From an uncultured Clostridia bacterium (GTDB lineage: Bacteria; Bacillota; Clostridia; Oscillospirales; Oscillospiraceae), in the NCBI GenBank assembly GCA_945877365.1, contig CAMCRV010000009.1:1-64000 (forward strand): DNA of 64,000 nt, read 5' to 3'. Position numbers and translations under genes: made by a program. Each line of letters opens with the position of its first letter. Position 1 is the stretch's first letter. Under the pieces are notes generated by a model. The model was not told the origin of the DNA. It saw nothing but the letters and a program-made list of their open reading frames with translations, and ran no database searches. Below are positions 31,321-39,637 of the stretch, in pieces.

Positions 31321-31890
31321 TCAGTCAACGCTCTGTCCGTAGGGAGGACTGGAAATAATCACAAATGCCGCAGGCTGCTCTTCCGTGCAGATCAGATGCT
31401 CCACATCTGCCTCAAACACTATGCTGTCACCCTGCTCCAGCAGATATCGATCCTCCTGCACATACACACAGACGCAGCCAGACAGCGTGAGGATCATCTC
31501 CTGACCCTGACCGTGCTTGTGAATATGCCGCTCTGCCGGAGATCCGGGGGGCATGTATACATAGCTGGCCTGAAGGAAATTGGAGTCGGCCGGTGTCACA
31601 ACTCTGTACGAAATATCGCCAAAGGTGCTGGAATCCTGATACAGGTCTTTCATCCGAATCACCCTGGGAATCTGTCCCGCAGGCTGCAGAAAATAAATCA
31701 TGTCCACCTTGAAGAAAGCGGCAACACGCTGCAAATTCGTAATGGATACAGAATGCTTGCCATTCTCCAGCCCGGACAGATAGGAGTAGCTCATTCCCGT
31801 TTCTGCAGCCATCTGCTGCAGGGAGATTCCGCGGATTTTTCGCAGTGCGCGGATCTTCTTTCCAATTTCCGCATTGGTCTGTTCTTCCAA
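31321..31890 (-). CDS. XRE-family regulator with C-terminal cupin domain
   Basis: 189 residues. The helix-turn-helix (about 8-62) reads IGKKIRALRKIRGISLQQMA followed by ETGMSYSYLSGLENG. A cupin sensor domain (about 110-185) shows MPPGSPAERHIHKHGQGQEM and LEQGDSIVFEADVEHLICTE. This architecture is that of PuuR-like regulators of amine and amino-acid catabolic operons, where the cupin binds the small-molecule inducer. It most likely controls the selenoprotein cluster it sits in, perhaps through the palindromes at 33542-33560 and 33619-33632. The start is a TTG at 31890 preceded by AGGAGGGG at ideal spacing, the only well-supplied start in the frame. Confidence 0.88.
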   Translation of the reverse strand: MEEQTNAEIGKKIRALRKIRGISLQQMAAETGMSYSYLSGLENGKHSVSITNLQRVAAFFKVDMIYFLQPAGQIPRVIRMKDLYQDSSTFGDISYRVVTPADSNFLQASYVYMPPGSPAERHIHKHGQGQEMILTLSGCVCVYVQEDRYLLEQGDSIVFEADVEHLICTEEQPAAFVIISSPPYGQSVD

Positions 31891-31915
31891 GGGATTCCCC
31901 TCCTTATTTCTGTTT

Positions 31916-33403
31916 TTACAGAGGCGGAAGTGTTCCCTCTACCGTTTCTACAAAGACGGTTTTGGAGATCATGTACTTCTTCATGCCTGCGACACCCAGG
32001 CCGCTTTCCTTCCAGCCCGTTCCGGGAGACTCAATCATTCCCTTCGAGAAATAGTTGTTCACATAAATCTGTCCGCCCTTGATTCCATTGGCAACCCGCA
32101 GACCCCGCTTCAGATCCTTGGTAAACACTGCGCCGGCCAGTCCGAAGGAGGTTCCGTTGGCCAGAGCCAGCGCCTCTTCTTCCGTGTCAAAGGGTGTCAC
32201 GCAGGCTACGGGTCCGAAGATTTCCTCCTGGAAAATGGTCATATCCGGGGTGACATCTGCAAAAATGGTTACGGGAACAAAGTTGCCCCTGGCCAGCACG
32301 GGGTCGGTATAGCGCTCCCCGCCCAGAACCAGACGGGCGCCCTCGTCCTTGCCCTTCTGGATATATCTCCAGACGCTTTCCGCATGGGTTTTGGAAATCA
32401 TGGGGTCCAGATTGGTGCTGAAATCGAAGGTATCGCCGGGGACGAACTTCTCCGCTGCGAATCTGCACATTTCTTCCACAAACTCGTCGTAAATGCTGCG
32501 CTGCACCAGAACCCGGGTGCCGGAAACGCAGACCTGTCCGGAATGGTTGGTAAAGCCCCAGACAGCCCACTGTGCAGCGGATTTGATATCCACATCCTCA
32601 AAGAAGATATTGGGGCTCTTGCCGCCCAGCTCCAGAGCAATATCCTTGACCCGCTCCGCACTGTTGCGGATGATTTCCCGACCGGTTTCGATTCCACCGG
32701 TCATGGCCACCATATCCACATCCGGATGCTTTGTCAGATAGGCGCCGACCGTGCCGCCGGAACCGGTAACCACATTAAACACGCCTGCAGGCAGGCCGGC
32801 CTCCTCGTAAACCCCCGCCAGCTGCAGCAGCGTCAGAACACCCCAGGAGGGTGGCTTGATGACACAGGCATTGCCTGCGGCCAGAATGGCGTTGATCTTC
32901 TGACAGCCCATGAGATACGGCCCGTTCCAGGGCAGGATTTCCGCAACAACACCCACCGGATTCCAGGTGACATAGTTCAAAGTGCCGTAATCCGAGGGAA
33001 CCACAGAGCCTTCGCACTCCCGGGCCTTGCCTGCAAAGAACTGGAAGGAATCCACCGCCATGGGAACGCAGTAGTATCTGGCGGAACCGTAGTGATAACC
33101 ACACTCCAGAGCCTCCAGCGTTGCGAACTCGTCAGCACGGCGCTCCATGATCTGAGCGGCCTTCATCAGAATCTTTGCTCTGTCACGGGCAGCCATGCGG
33201 CCCCATGGGCCTTCGTCAAATGCCTTGCGTGCGGCGGCCACTGCTTTGCGGGCATCCTCCACATCTCCGTAATAAGCCTTCGCGAACACCTCATTGTTGG
33301 CAGGGTTTACACAGTCCTGCATCCTCCCGGAAGCCGAAGGCACATACTGGCCGTCAATGTACAGCCGATAGGGCTCCTTACTTACCAAGTCCATGGGATT
33401 CAT
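31916..33403 (-). CDS. NAD(P)-dependent aldehyde dehydrogenase
   Basis: 495 residues, standard ALDH length. The catalytic Cys is in NHSGQVCVSGTRVLVQRSIY (about 285-304), the general base Glu in DIALELGGKSPNIFFEDVDI, and the NAD motif near VTGSGGTVGAYLTKH. It is related to betaine aldehyde and gamma-aminobutyraldehyde dehydrogenases. It is the first gene of the leftward cluster and would oxidise the aldehyde produced by the pathway to an acid. The start at 33403 has AGGAGG nine bases upstream. Confidence 0.93.
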   Translation of the reverse strand: MNPMDLVSKEPYRLYIDGQYVPSASGRMQDCVNPANNEVFAKAYYGDVEDARKAVAAARKAFDEGPWGRMAARDRAKILMKAAQIMERRADEFATLEALECGYHYGSARYYCVPMAVDSFQFFAGKARECEGSVVPSDYGTLNYVTWNPVGVVAEILPWNGPYLMGCQKINAILAAGNACVIKPPSWGVLTLLQLAGVYEEAGLPAGVFNVVTGSGGTVGAYLTKHPDVDMVAMTGGIETGREIIRNSAERVKDIALELGGKSPNIFFEDVDIKSAAQWAVWGFTNHSGQVCVSGTRVLVQRSIYDEFVEEMCRFAAEKFVPGDTFDFSTNLDPMISKTHAESVWRYIQKGKDEGARLVLGGERYTDPVLARGNFVPVTIFADVTPDMTIFQEEIFGPVACVTPFDTEEEALALANGTSFGLAGAVFTKDLKRGLRVANGIKGGQIYVNNYFSKGMIESPGTGWKESGLGVAGMKKYMISKTVFVETVEGTLPPL

Positions 33404-33757
33404 ACCGGAATACCTCCTCAAGCGTAGTAATAATCCATTTCCGAAATCGATTGGTTTCGCAGATCTGCATCGGAAGGATTATTCTATTAATAGTATATTG
33501 TCTGATTTCCATTTTTTCAATAGCTTTGCGGCAGAAAATAACTGAAATCAAATATTTCAGATATACCAACAAAAATCAAACAGAATATCTGTATGATATC
33601 ACCAGATAAATATTTATGTCGATATATATCGATTTCCATTTCTTCCTATTAATTTTCTCTATATACTATATTTCGTCTTTTTCCATCTTGACGGAACAAG
33701 TTCTGCAGATATATAATATTGGCAAAGCCAATTATAGGATGAAAGGATGATGCTCCC
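33404..33757. promoter_or_regulatory. Divergent control region between the selenoprotein cluster and the esterase gene
   Basis: A 354-base AT-rich gap with two palindromes, CTGAAAT-5-ATTTCAG (33542-33560) and TCGATATATATCGA (33619-33632), which are candidate operators for the XRE-cupin regulator. On the plus strand TTGACG (33688-33693), 18 bases, TATAAT (33712-33717) form the esterase promoter. On the minus strand a -10-like TATAGT lies at 33665-33670 with no good -35, as expected for an activated or tightly regulated promoter. Confidence 0.5.
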
Positions 33758-34552
33758 ATGGCCATTATGCATATGAACCTGACCTCCCGCAGTCTTACCA
33801 GGAAAACAGATGTGTATGTAGGCTTTCCCACCCCCACCCTTCAGGACATGATTCAGCATAAGGATCACTATGACCCCGAAAAGCAGTGGCCGGTTGTCTA
33901 TCTGCTTCACGGAGCCGGCGGCGACGGCTTTGAGTGGATTCAGAAAGCCGACATCGAGGCTCTGTGCTGCCAATATGGGTTTATCGCCGTTATTCCCAAT
34001 GGCGACCTCAGCTTCTACTGCAATACCCCCGACGGAAGAAACTACTACAGCTTCATTGCAGAAGAGCTTCCCGCAATCATCGAGTCCACCTTCCACGCCT
34101 CCTCCCGGCCGGAGGATCGTTACATTATGGGCTATTCCATGGGCGGCTTCGGCGCCGTAAAAATCGGCCTGACAAATCCCCACCGCTACCATAAAATCGC
34201 CTCTCTTTCCGGCTGCATGGATGTTGCCGGCTTTATCAACGGATTTGAAAGCGGCAGCATTTTCCGTATCCACCGCAACCTGCCCGGATGGCCTGATATT
34301 CAGGGCACCGAGAACGACATGATGCACCTGTTGGATCTGTCCATTGCCCGGAAAGAACAGGGCGGTTATGTCCCTGCCATATACCACACCATCGGAAAAC
34401 AGGACTTTATCTACAGCTTCAGCCAGGAATGGCGAAAAAAAGCCCAGTCCTCCTGTCTTGACTTCCTTTACACCGAGGATGACGGTATGCACAACTTTGA
34501 TTATTGGAACCAGAAGATCAGATCCGAGGTTCTCCCCTTCTTCTTTTGCTAA
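33758..34552 (+). CDS. Alpha/beta-hydrolase esterase (tributyrin/FrmB-like)
   Basis: 264 residues. The nucleophile elbow is GYSMGGFGAVKIG (Ser about 129), the oxyanion segment VVYLLHGAGGDGFEW, and the C-terminal catalytic His lies in DDGMHNFDYWNQKI. This is the putative esterase family that includes acetyl-xylan, tributyrin and S-formylglutathione hydrolases. There is no signal peptide, so it acts in the cytoplasm. Divergent from the selenoprotein cluster, it may cleave an ester form of that pathway's substrate, but this rests only on position. GAAAGGATG lies upstream of the ATG. Confidence 0.88.
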   Translation: MAIMHMNLTSRSLTRKTDVYVGFPTPTLQDMIQHKDHYDPEKQWPVVYLLHGAGGDGFEWIQKADIEALCCQYGFIAVIPNGDLSFYCNTPDGRNYYSFIAEELPAIIESTFHASSRPEDRYIMGYSMGGFGAVKIGLTNPHRYHKIASLSGCMDVAGFINGFESGSIFRIHRNLPGWPDIQGTENDMMHLLDLSIARKEQGGYVPAIYHTIGKQDFIYSFSQEWRKKAQSSCLDFLYTEDDGMHNFDYWNQKIRSEVLPFFFC

Positions 34553-34600
34553 AGCCAATGGATATGGATTCGGCGTTTCCCCGGGTCTATGCAGCGTAGG

Positions 34601-34629
34601 TTGCAGCCAGGCGCTCCATCTGTTATGAT
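34601..34629 (+). promoter_or_regulatory. Promoter of the XRE-desulfoferrodoxin gene
   Basis: TTGCAG (34601-34606), 17 bases, TATGAT (34624-34629). Confidence 0.6.
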
Positions 34630-34656
34630 GGCAAAAACAAGAAAGGAGCACCTGTT

Positions 34657-35241
34657 ATGGACAACTATATCACCGCAGCCGCCATCCGCTCCCTCCGGGA
34701 AAAACGGGGCATGACCCAGCAGGCACTGGCGGACAGGATCGGCGTATCCGCCAAAACCGTCTCCAAATGGGAGACAGCCCGGGGTCTGCCGGATATCTCC
34801 CTGCTGCAGCCTCTGAGTCAGGCGCTGGGGGTCTCCCTGCCGGAGCTGATGAACGGCGAGCACATCATCAACCGCAACACCTGCGCCAATCTGCTGCGCT
34901 CGAAGTTCTATGTCTGCCCCCTGTGCGGCAACATTCTCCACAGTACCGGCGATGCCCTCATCAGCTGCTGCGGCATCCGGCTCCCCCCGCTGGAAGCGGA
35001 GGATGTGGACAGGGAACACACGATTGCCGTGGAAAATGTGGAGGATGAGCAGTTTCTCACCATCTGCCATCCCATGACCAAGGAGCACTTTATCTCCTTT
35101 ATGGCTTTCGTCACCTGTGACCGGGTGCAGCTGGTGAAGTTCTATCCCGAGGGAAATGCCGAGACCCGGATGCAGCTGCGGGGGCATGGAACTCTCTTCT
35201 TCTATTGCAACCGCCATGGCCTGTTCCGGCTGAAGCGGTAA
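34657..35241 (+). CDS. XRE DNA-binding domain fused to a complete desulfoferrodoxin (superoxide reductase)
   Basis: 194 residues. The N-terminal helix-turn-helix (about 5-60) reads IRSLREKRGMTQQALADRIG followed by VSAKTVSKWE. The rest is a two-iron desulfoferrodoxin. The desulforedoxin centre has all four cysteines (CPLCG at about 87 and SCCG at about 104). The superoxide-reductase centre has four His and one Cys ligand positions (EHTI, CHPMTKEHF and CNRHGLFR). This suggests a regulator that senses superoxide or redox state through its own iron centres, or an enzyme tethered to DNA. AGAAAGGAG precedes the start. It has its own promoter and no obvious partner gene. Confidence 0.88.
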   Translation: MDNYITAAAIRSLREKRGMTQQALADRIGVSAKTVSKWETARGLPDISLLQPLSQALGVSLPELMNGEHIINRNTCANLLRSKFYVCPLCGNILHSTGDALISCCGIRLPPLEAEDVDREHTIAVENVEDEQFLTICHPMTKEHFISFMAFVTCDRVQLVKFYPEGNAETRMQLRGHGTLFFYCNRHGLFRLKR

Positions 35242-35312
35242 TATACGCAGCAAGGCTGCCCGCCGGAAGAATCCGACGGACAGCCTTCTTCTGTTTTTGG
35301 GCAACATTTCTG

Positions 35313-35341
35313 TTGCCAAAGCTCCCAACAAATTGTATAAT
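35313..35341 (+). promoter_or_regulatory. Promoter of the hybrid histidine kinase gene
   Basis: TTGCCA (35313-35318), 17 bases, TATAAT (35336-35341). The upstream 18-base segment AACATTTCTGTTGCCAAA is repeated at the promoter at 37767. Confidence 0.7.
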
Positions 35342-35358
35342 AGTCGAAAAATGTCGAA
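35342..35358 (+). promoter_or_regulatory. Tandem Spo0A-box pair (7-3-7)
   Basis: AGTCGAA, three A, TGTCGAA, directly after the -10 box. The second half is a perfect 0A box, the first differs at one base. Binding here would overlap the transcription start, so repression by Spo0A~P is expected. Confidence 0.65.
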
Positions 35359-35398
35359 AAGACGCGGCTTGCCGCCCCCTGACAGAAAGGAGCTCTGT

Positions 35399-37576
35399 AT
35401 GTCACCGTCTGCACAAACCGGTTCCTACCGTCTGCGGTTTCGAATGGGGATTTCCCTGTCCATCGTCCTGCTGATTCTGATACTGTTTCTCATACAAGCC
35501 TCTTTTATCTTTCTGGGCAACCGCAATCTGGCCTACCGCTCTGCGGATACGCTCATTGACCGCACGGCAGAGGTGCTTCTGTCCAATCTGGCAAACCGGG
35601 ACAGCCTTGTATCCGCCCTGAAGGAGGACTACATCGTCCGCTGCACCGCCGCAGCCTATATCCTCCAGCACAGCCCCGAAATTGCCCACGATCTGGAGGA
35701 GCTGCGCCGGGTAGCCGCCTATTTGCAGGTGGATGAGCTGCACCTGTTTGACAGCCGCGGCACCATTGTCTCCGGCACCAATCCGGAATACTATGGAATT
35801 TCCATGGAGGACGGGGAGCAGATTGGCTTCTTCCGACCCATGCTTTCCCACCGGGACATGACCCTGTGTCAGGATGTCACCCCCAATACCGCCAGTCAGC
35901 GGCCCATGATGTACGCCATGGTCTGGCAGGAGAACGGAAAGTATCTGGTTCAGGTGGGTCTGGAGCCCAAGCGGCTTCTGGAGGATATGCAGGCCAGCCA
36001 GGAGTCCATCCTGATTCAGAATATGCCTGTGGAGAAAAAATCCGCCATCATTGTGGCAGATTCCGGCACCGGAGAAATTCTGGGCGCCAGCTATCCGGAG
36101 CTTCTGGGGCGAAACCTTTCCGTACTGAATATCGCCATGCCGGAGTCCGGCACCACGGCATACACCTCTGCGGTTTTCCGGGAAAAGTCGTGCTACTGCG
36201 CCGTTCGCGTAACCGAGCCGTACTGCATCTGCGTTCTGCAGGGAGTGGATCTGGTCAACGAGCCTCTGATCCCTGTGCTGTGGATCATGGCTGTTTATCT
36301 GTCTCTCAGCGCCATAGCGCTGATTCTGGTGCTGTGGAAATCCTCGGATGCCCTGTCCCGGGAGCGGGAACTGCACCTGCGGGAGCAGCAGGATCGCAAC
36401 GCCCTTCTGCAGGCCGCCCTGACGGAGGCCGAGGTAGCCAGCCGGGCCAAGACCACCTTCCTGTTCAATATGTCCCATGACATCCGCACCCCCATGAACG
36501 CCATTCTGGGCTTCACCGATCTGGCGCTGCGCCACTGCCAGGAGCCGGAACAGGTGTGCGGCTATCTGGAAAAAATCCGTCAGTCCGGCAATTTGCTGCT
36601 GCAGCTGATCAACGATGTGCTGGATCTGGGACGCATCGAAAGCGGAAAGACCCAGTTGTCTCCTGCGCCCTTTGACCTGAACAGCACCGTCAGCACGGCA
36701 CGGGATCTGTTTTCCGAGAGTATGGCAGAAAACGGTCTGACCTTCACCGTCGACTCCCATCTGCAAAACCCGGATGTGGTCTGCGACGGACTGCGGCTGG
36801 ATCAGATCGTCACCAATCTGCTGAGCAACGCCCAGAAATTCACCCCCCGGGGCGGCACCGTAGAATTCAGTCTGAATCAGGTTGGCAAAACAGAATCCAC
36901 TGCCCGCTTTGTCCTCACCGTCCGGGACAACGGCATCGGCATGGCCGAGGATTTTGTCCCCAAGGCCTTTGACAGCTTTGAACGGGCGCAGACCTCTACC
37001 GTCACCGGCATTCAGGGCACCGGACTGGGGCTGAGCATTGTCAAGCGGCTGGTAGATGCCATGGGCGGAGAGATTTCTCTCACCTCCGCACCGGGGAAGG
37101 GCACCACCTTCCGAATCCAGCTGACCTTCCCTCTGGCTCCCCATCCGGAACCCCGGCAGGAGCTCTCCGGCAGCCGTCCCTTCCGCCCGGAAGACTGCCC
37201 CCTGCTGCTGGTAGAGGACAACGCCCTGAACCGGGAGATTGCCGAGGAGCTGCTGACCGCCAAGGGCTTCCCTGTGGTAACCGCCGCCAATGGGCAGCAG
37301 GCCGTTGACCGGGTGGCCTCCAGCCGCCCCGGAGAAATTCAGCTGATCCTGATGGATATCCAGATGCCGGTGATGGACGGCTACGCCGCCGCCCGCGCCA
37401 TCCGCGCCCTTGCCGATCCCCGGCTTTCTCAAATTCCCATTCTGGCGCTCACCGCCAACGCCTTTGAATCCGACCGCAAAAATGCCCTTTCCGCCGGAAT
37501 GAACGGCCATGTCTCCAAGCCCATCCAGGCCGACCGGCTTTATGCCGCCATCCGCGACGCCCTGCTGCACCGATAA
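35399..37576 (+). CDS. Membrane-bound hybrid histidine kinase with C-terminal receiver
   Basis: 725 residues. A membrane segment (about 18-40) and a second (about 298-318) enclose an extracytoplasmic sensor domain of the Cache type. A coiled-coil stretch precedes the His-phosphotransfer helix NMSHDIRTPMNAILGFTDLA (His about 360). The ATPase domain has NLLSNAQKFTPRGG, DNGIGM and GTGLGLSIVKRL. A receiver domain ends the protein (LLLVEDNALNREI; LILMDIQMPVMDGY, about 600-720). The phosphate probably passes from His to the attached Asp, then to an unknown partner. The start at 35399 has AAAGGAG. No response-regulator gene with a DNA-binding domain is adjacent. Confidence 0.92.
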   Translation: MSPSAQTGSYRLRFRMGISLSIVLLILILFLIQASFIFLGNRNLAYRSADTLIDRTAEVLLSNLANRDSLVSALKEDYIVRCTAAAYILQHSPEIAHDLEELRRVAAYLQVDELHLFDSRGTIVSGTNPEYYGISMEDGEQIGFFRPMLSHRDMTLCQDVTPNTASQRPMMYAMVWQENGKYLVQVGLEPKRLLEDMQASQESILIQNMPVEKKSAIIVADSGTGEILGASYPELLGRNLSVLNIAMPESGTTAYTSAVFREKSCYCAVRVTEPYCICVLQGVDLVNEPLIPVLWIMAVYLSLSAIALILVLWKSSDALSRERELHLREQQDRNALLQAALTEAEVASRAKTTFLFNMSHDIRTPMNAILGFTDLALRHCQEPEQVCGYLEKIRQSGNLLLQLINDVLDLGRIESGKTQLSPAPFDLNSTVSTARDLFSESMAENGLTFTVDSHLQNPDVVCDGLRLDQIVTNLLSNAQKFTPRGGTVEFSLNQVGKTESTARFVLTVRDNGIGMAEDFVPKAFDSFERAQTSTVTGIQGTGLGLSIVKRLVDAMGGEISLTSAPGKGTTFRIQLTFPLAPHPEPRQELSGSRPFRPEDCPLLLVEDNALNREIAEELLTAKGFPVVTAANGQQAVDRVASSRPGEIQLILMDIQMPVMDGYAAARAIRALADPRLSQIPILALTANAFESDRKNALSAGMNGHVSKPIQADRLYAAIRDALLHR

Positions 37577-37594
37577 CTCCCTCTTCCGGGTGTT

Positions 37595-37735
37595 AAATTG
37601 GAATTTGTACCTCTGTTGTCATCCTGAGCGAGCGAAGCGAGTCGAAGGATCTTCGCACTCGGTTTCTGCCTTTCAGTAGGTAAATGCGAAGATCCTTCGA
37701 CTTCGCGCTACGCGCTTCGCTCAGGATGACAGGGT
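37595..37735. repeat. Type B repeat element (one shared end plus GTCATCCTGAGCGAGCG arms), copy 1
   Basis: It starts with AAATTGGAATTTG (37595-37607). A long inverted repeat follows, with arms containing TCATCCTGAGCGAGCGAAGC and GAAGGATCTTCGCA; the right arm ends near 37735. The right terminal motif seen in copy 2 (40274-40442) is missing here. It is non-coding. Confidence 0.75.
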
Positions 37736-37766
37736 TTATCTGTTTCTGACAGAGGTAACATTTCTG

Positions 37767-37795
37767 TTGCCAAAATCCCCAACTGACGGTATAAT
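37767..37795 (+). promoter_or_regulatory. Promoter of the EamA transporter gene
   Basis: TTGCCA (37767-37772), 17 bases, TATAAT (37790-37795). Confidence 0.65.
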
Positions 37796-37851
37796 GGGCA
37801 GGATGCAAAAAAGCATCGCAAAGAAAGATTTTGCCGCAGGAGGCTAATTAC

Positions 37852-38700
37852 ATGGTTCATTCCGAAACCGCTCTGCGCCGCCGGGGCATCCTCTGTGTAT
37901 TCCTGGCCGCTGTGCTTTACAGCATCGGTGGCCTGTGCATCAAGGTCATTCCCTGGGGCGGCATGAGTATCAACGGCGCCCGCACCGCCATCGCCGTGGT
38001 GGTCATCGGCGCATATCTGCTGCTCACCCGTCACCGTCTTCGCTTCAACCGCTACATTGCCATCGGTGCGGTAAGTGTCTTCTTCACCAATACCCTGTTC
38101 ACCCTGGCCAACAAGCTGACCACCGCCGCCAACACCATTGTTTTGCAGTTCACCTGTCCCATTTTCGTGATTCTGCTGTCCATGATTTTCTGGAAAAAGC
38201 GGCCGAAAAAGCTGGACATTCTGGCAAGTCTTCTGGTACTGTCCGGCGTGGTGTGCTTCTTTCTGGACTCTCTGGAGCCGGGGGGAATTCTGGGCAATAT
38301 TCTGGCTCTCTTCTCCGGCCTGGCCTACGCCGGGGTGTTCCTGCTGAATGATCTGCCGGACTGCGACCCCATCAGCTCCGTGTTCTGGGGAGATGTGCTG
38401 AGCATGGTCATCGGCCTTCCCTTCCTGCTTCAGGAGACGGTATTCACCGGCACCGCCATCCTCAGCGTGGTGATTCTGGGCGTGTTTCAGGTGGCTCTGG
38501 CCTACATTCTCATGTGCATCGGCCTGAAATCCACCCCTGCCGTCACCGCCAGCCTGATTTCGGGCATCGAGCCCATCCTCAACCCCGTACTGGTAGCTCT
38601 GTTTTACGGAGAAACCATGGGTCCCATGGCTCTGGTGGGCAGCGTCATTGTCATCGTGGGCGTGGTGGGCTACAATGTGATTCAGGCGAAAAAAGGGTAA
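37852..38700 (+). CDS. Two-domain EamA drug/metabolite transporter
   Basis: 282 residues, ten membrane segments, two EamA repeats (about 10-135 and 150-278). Typical elements are TTAANTIVLQFTCPIFVILL in the first and GIEPILNPVLVALFYGETMG in the second. It is probably an exporter or importer of a small metabolite; the substrate is unknown. AGGAGG lies upstream of the ATG. It is monocistronic, and the terminator of the convergent PHP gene is next to its stop. Confidence 0.9.
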   Translation: MVHSETALRRRGILCVFLAAVLYSIGGLCIKVIPWGGMSINGARTAIAVVVIGAYLLLTRHRLRFNRYIAIGAVSVFFTNTLFTLANKLTTAANTIVLQFTCPIFVILLSMIFWKKRPKKLDILASLLVLSGVVCFFLDSLEPGGILGNILALFSGLAYAGVFLLNDLPDCDPISSVFWGDVLSMVIGLPFLLQETVFTGTAILSVVILGVFQVALAYILMCIGLKSTPAVTASLISGIEPILNPVLVALFYGETMGPMALVGSVIVIVGVVGYNVIQAKKG

Positions 38701-38730
38701 AAAATGGGCGCACTCCTGGCAGTGCGCCCA
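38699..38730 (-). terminator. Terminator of the PHP-domain gene
   Basis: Minus strand GGGCGCACT/AGTGCGCCC hairpin followed by ATTTTTT, starting seven bases past the gene's stop. Confidence 0.85.
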
Positions 38731-38735
38731 AACTG

Positions 38736-39581
38736 TTACATTGTTTCCGAGGCTTCCTCCAGCCGCTCCAGCCACTGCATGGGGATTTGCAGATTTCCCC
38801 TGCCCACCCCCAGCCCGATGTCCGGCTTGATGGTGCCGTGGAAGTCGCTGCCGCCGCTGGGCAGCAGCCCGTAGTGCTCCGCCATGGCCTGTGCGGTCTG
38901 GGTTGTCCGGCTGTCATAGGTGGAGTAAAAAACCTCCATACCCATCAGTCCCCGTTTCTTTGCCTCCGGGAGGAACTCCGACAGCTGCCGGGGCATCAGG
39001 CTGAGGAAGGGATGCGCCAGCACCGGACAGATCTTCAGATCCCGGAGCATTTCCAAAACCGGAAGGCTCTGGGGGCAGTGGGGCGGATGATAAAACTCGC
39101 CATCCGGGCGCAGAATGGTACGGAAGGCCTCCTCCGGGGAGTGGATATAGCCCGCCTTCGTCAGCGCGGCAGCGATGTGCGCCCGGTTCATCCGGCCCAT
39201 GACCTGATGCCGCAGCTGCTCCCAGGAGATCCGGTACCCGGCCCGGTTCAGGGCGTCCACCAGCTCCCGGTTGTTTTCCTCCTTCTCCTGCTCGAATACC
39301 TTCAGATGCTCTGCCAATTCCGGTCCGGTCTTCGGGGTCAGGAACAGCCCCACGATATGCACCTCGTGCCCTTCATACTCCGTGGAGACCTCAATTCCCG
39401 GGATCGGTCTCACCGCGGCTCCCTGAGCTGCCTGTACAAATTCCGACAGCCCCGCTAGGGTGTTGTGATCCGTCAGAGCCACGGCTCCCAGGCCGATGTT
39501 CCGGGCTTTTTCCACCAGTTCTTTCGGAGAAAATGTACCGTCAGAGGCAGTGGAATGGGTATGCAGATCACAAAAGGCCAT
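38736..39581 (-). CDS. PHP-domain phosphoesterase (RNase AM/TrpH-like)
   Basis: 281 residues. The PHP metal-binding motifs are complete: CDLHTHSTASDGT at the start, LTDHNTLAGL, PGIEVSTEYEGHEVHIVGL, CPVLAHPF and the C-terminal SGGSDFHG. Members of this branch remove phosphate from 3',5'-bisphosphates or trim RNA 5' ends. The start at 39581 has AAGGAGG. A longer frame to 39614 enters the promoter of the divergent lipoprotein gene. Confidence 0.9.
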   Translation of the reverse strand: MAFCDLHTHSTASDGTFSPKELVEKARNIGLGAVALTDHNTLAGLSEFVQAAQGAAVRPIPGIEVSTEYEGHEVHIVGLFLTPKTGPELAEHLKVFEQEKEENNRELVDALNRAGYRISWEQLRHQVMGRMNRAHIAAALTKAGYIHSPEEAFRTILRPDGEFYHPPHCPQSLPVLEMLRDLKICPVLAHPFLSLMPRQLSEFLPEAKKRGLMGMEVFYSTYDSRTTQTAQAMAEHYGLLPSGGSDFHGTIKPDIGLGVGRGNLQIPMQWLERLEEASETM

Positions 39582-39637
39582 AGTGGATTCCTCCTTCCCA
39601 CTGGTTGTAAACATTTCTTAAATTATAGCAAAATCCG

